64,000 nt of DNA from Vombatus ursinus (taxonomy: Eukaryota; Chordata; Mammalia; Diprotodontia; Vombatidae). Below, one piece after another: positions 63,685-64,000 of this stretch (position 1 is its first letter; each line of letters starts with the position of its first letter). A model generated the notes under the pieces. The model saw only the letters and a program-made list of their open reading frames with translations, had not been told where the DNA came from and searched no databases. Both the position numbers and the translations under genes were made by a program. The stretch covers positions 7,310,375 to 7,374,374 of the forward strand of contig NW_020954630.1 in the NCBI RefSeq assembly GCF_900497805.2, read 5' to 3'.

Positions 63685-63960
63685 TTTAAAAATAAATGTT
63701 TTATTAGCACTTATTTTTCACTTATGTTTTAATGACTCCTTCCCCTAACTCCCCCAATAGGAGCCTCCCTTACAACAACAACAAAAAAATACAGTTGAGC
63801 AAAACAAATCAACACATTGGTCATGCCTGACAACAGATGTCTCCTTCTGCACCAATAGCTCACCACCTCTTGGTTGAGAGGGGTGAGGCATGCTTCATTC
63901 ACCAAGAGTTTGCTGATCACATGTTTCATTACTATGTAGATTAGAGTTCTGATTTTTTTC
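63685..63960 (-). mobile_element. Marsupial-type L1 3' end, reverse
   Basis: 'aaataaatgttttattagca' (start of the reversed 3' end), 'acagttgagcaaaacaaatc', 'aacacattggtcatgcctga', 'gatgtctccttctgcaccaa', 'gggtgaggcatgcttcattc'. This is the same series as at 29.8, 36.6 and 50.6 kb. Confidence 0.7.
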
Positions 63961-63961
63961 A

Positions 63962-63966
<5 letters not shown>

Positions 63967-64000
<34 letters not shown>
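63967..64000 (-). mobile_element. Poly(T) run at window edge, probable retroelement tail
   Basis: A 34-base uninterrupted T run continues past the window end. It is probably the A tail of a minus-strand retroelement (SINE or L1) that lies outside. The element itself cannot be seen. Confidence 0.6.

Noticed and set aside
63413-63748. 111-codon frame starting in microsatellite
   Set aside because: Its first third is TA/CA repeat, and the remainder has no domain and overlaps an L1 end.
1-64000. CRISPR arrays, bacterial operons, tRNA or rRNA genes
   Set aside because: No direct-repeat/spacer arrays, ribosome-binding sites or RNA gene signatures. The tRNA-like pieces are SINE heads. The organism is a mammal.

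Overview
The window looks like intergenic or intronic DNA from a marsupial, most likely an Australasian lineage. The case rests on repeats. There are several tRNA-headed SINEs of the marsupial type (head near GGCAGCTAGGTGGCACAG), some with a Bov-B/RTE-like tail as in the Mar-1 family. There are many old MIR/CORE-SINEs, L2 and L3/CR1 relics, an RTE-type LINE, and several 3' ends of one marsupial-type L1. No intact protein-coding gene, tRNA, rRNA or CpG-island promoter could be supported. The open frames of 60-170 codons fall in repeats, in simple sequence or in DNA with no recognisable protein. All family names come from recalled consensus features, not from a database search.

Layout. 1-5 kb: a 7SL RNA retrocopy cut by the window edge, an L2 end, and a processed cyclophilin A (PPIA) pseudogene, followed by about 1.2 kb with few repeats. 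5-14 kb: L2, MIR and an L3/CR1 relic preceded by a tandem duplication of about 130 bp. 14-24 kb: SINE-dense, with a SINE nested in a MIR, a (TTTC)n tract running into a 53-base assembly gap, and a 41-bp duplication inside a MIR. 24-30 kb: an L1 end, a long L3/CR1 relic, a second 7SL retrocopy that carries a tiny poly(A)-only insertion, a 67-nt near-perfect palindrome, and an RTE end. 30-36 kb: MIR, L2 and a Mar-1 SINE, with two AT-rich stretches resembling conserved non-coding elements. 36-41 kb: the most informative repeat block, an RTE LINE on the minus strand (about 37.5-40.1 kb) that received an L1 (+) and a SINE (-), each with target-site duplications. 41-52 kb: more L2, MIR, SINE and RTE, including an L2 relic retaining part of the reverse-transcriptase region. 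52-64 kb: several candidate regulatory stretches, a weak LTR-like fossil at about 54.6-55.6 kb, further SINE/L2, and an L1 end next to a poly(T) run at the window edge.

Nothing here forms a gene system. What can be read is a record of successive retrotransposition: ancient L2/MIR/L3, then RTE and L1, then marsupial SINEs with clear duplications. A few unique AT-rich stretches could be regulatory, which only cross-species alignment can settle. I did not find a convincing previously undescribed biological system.
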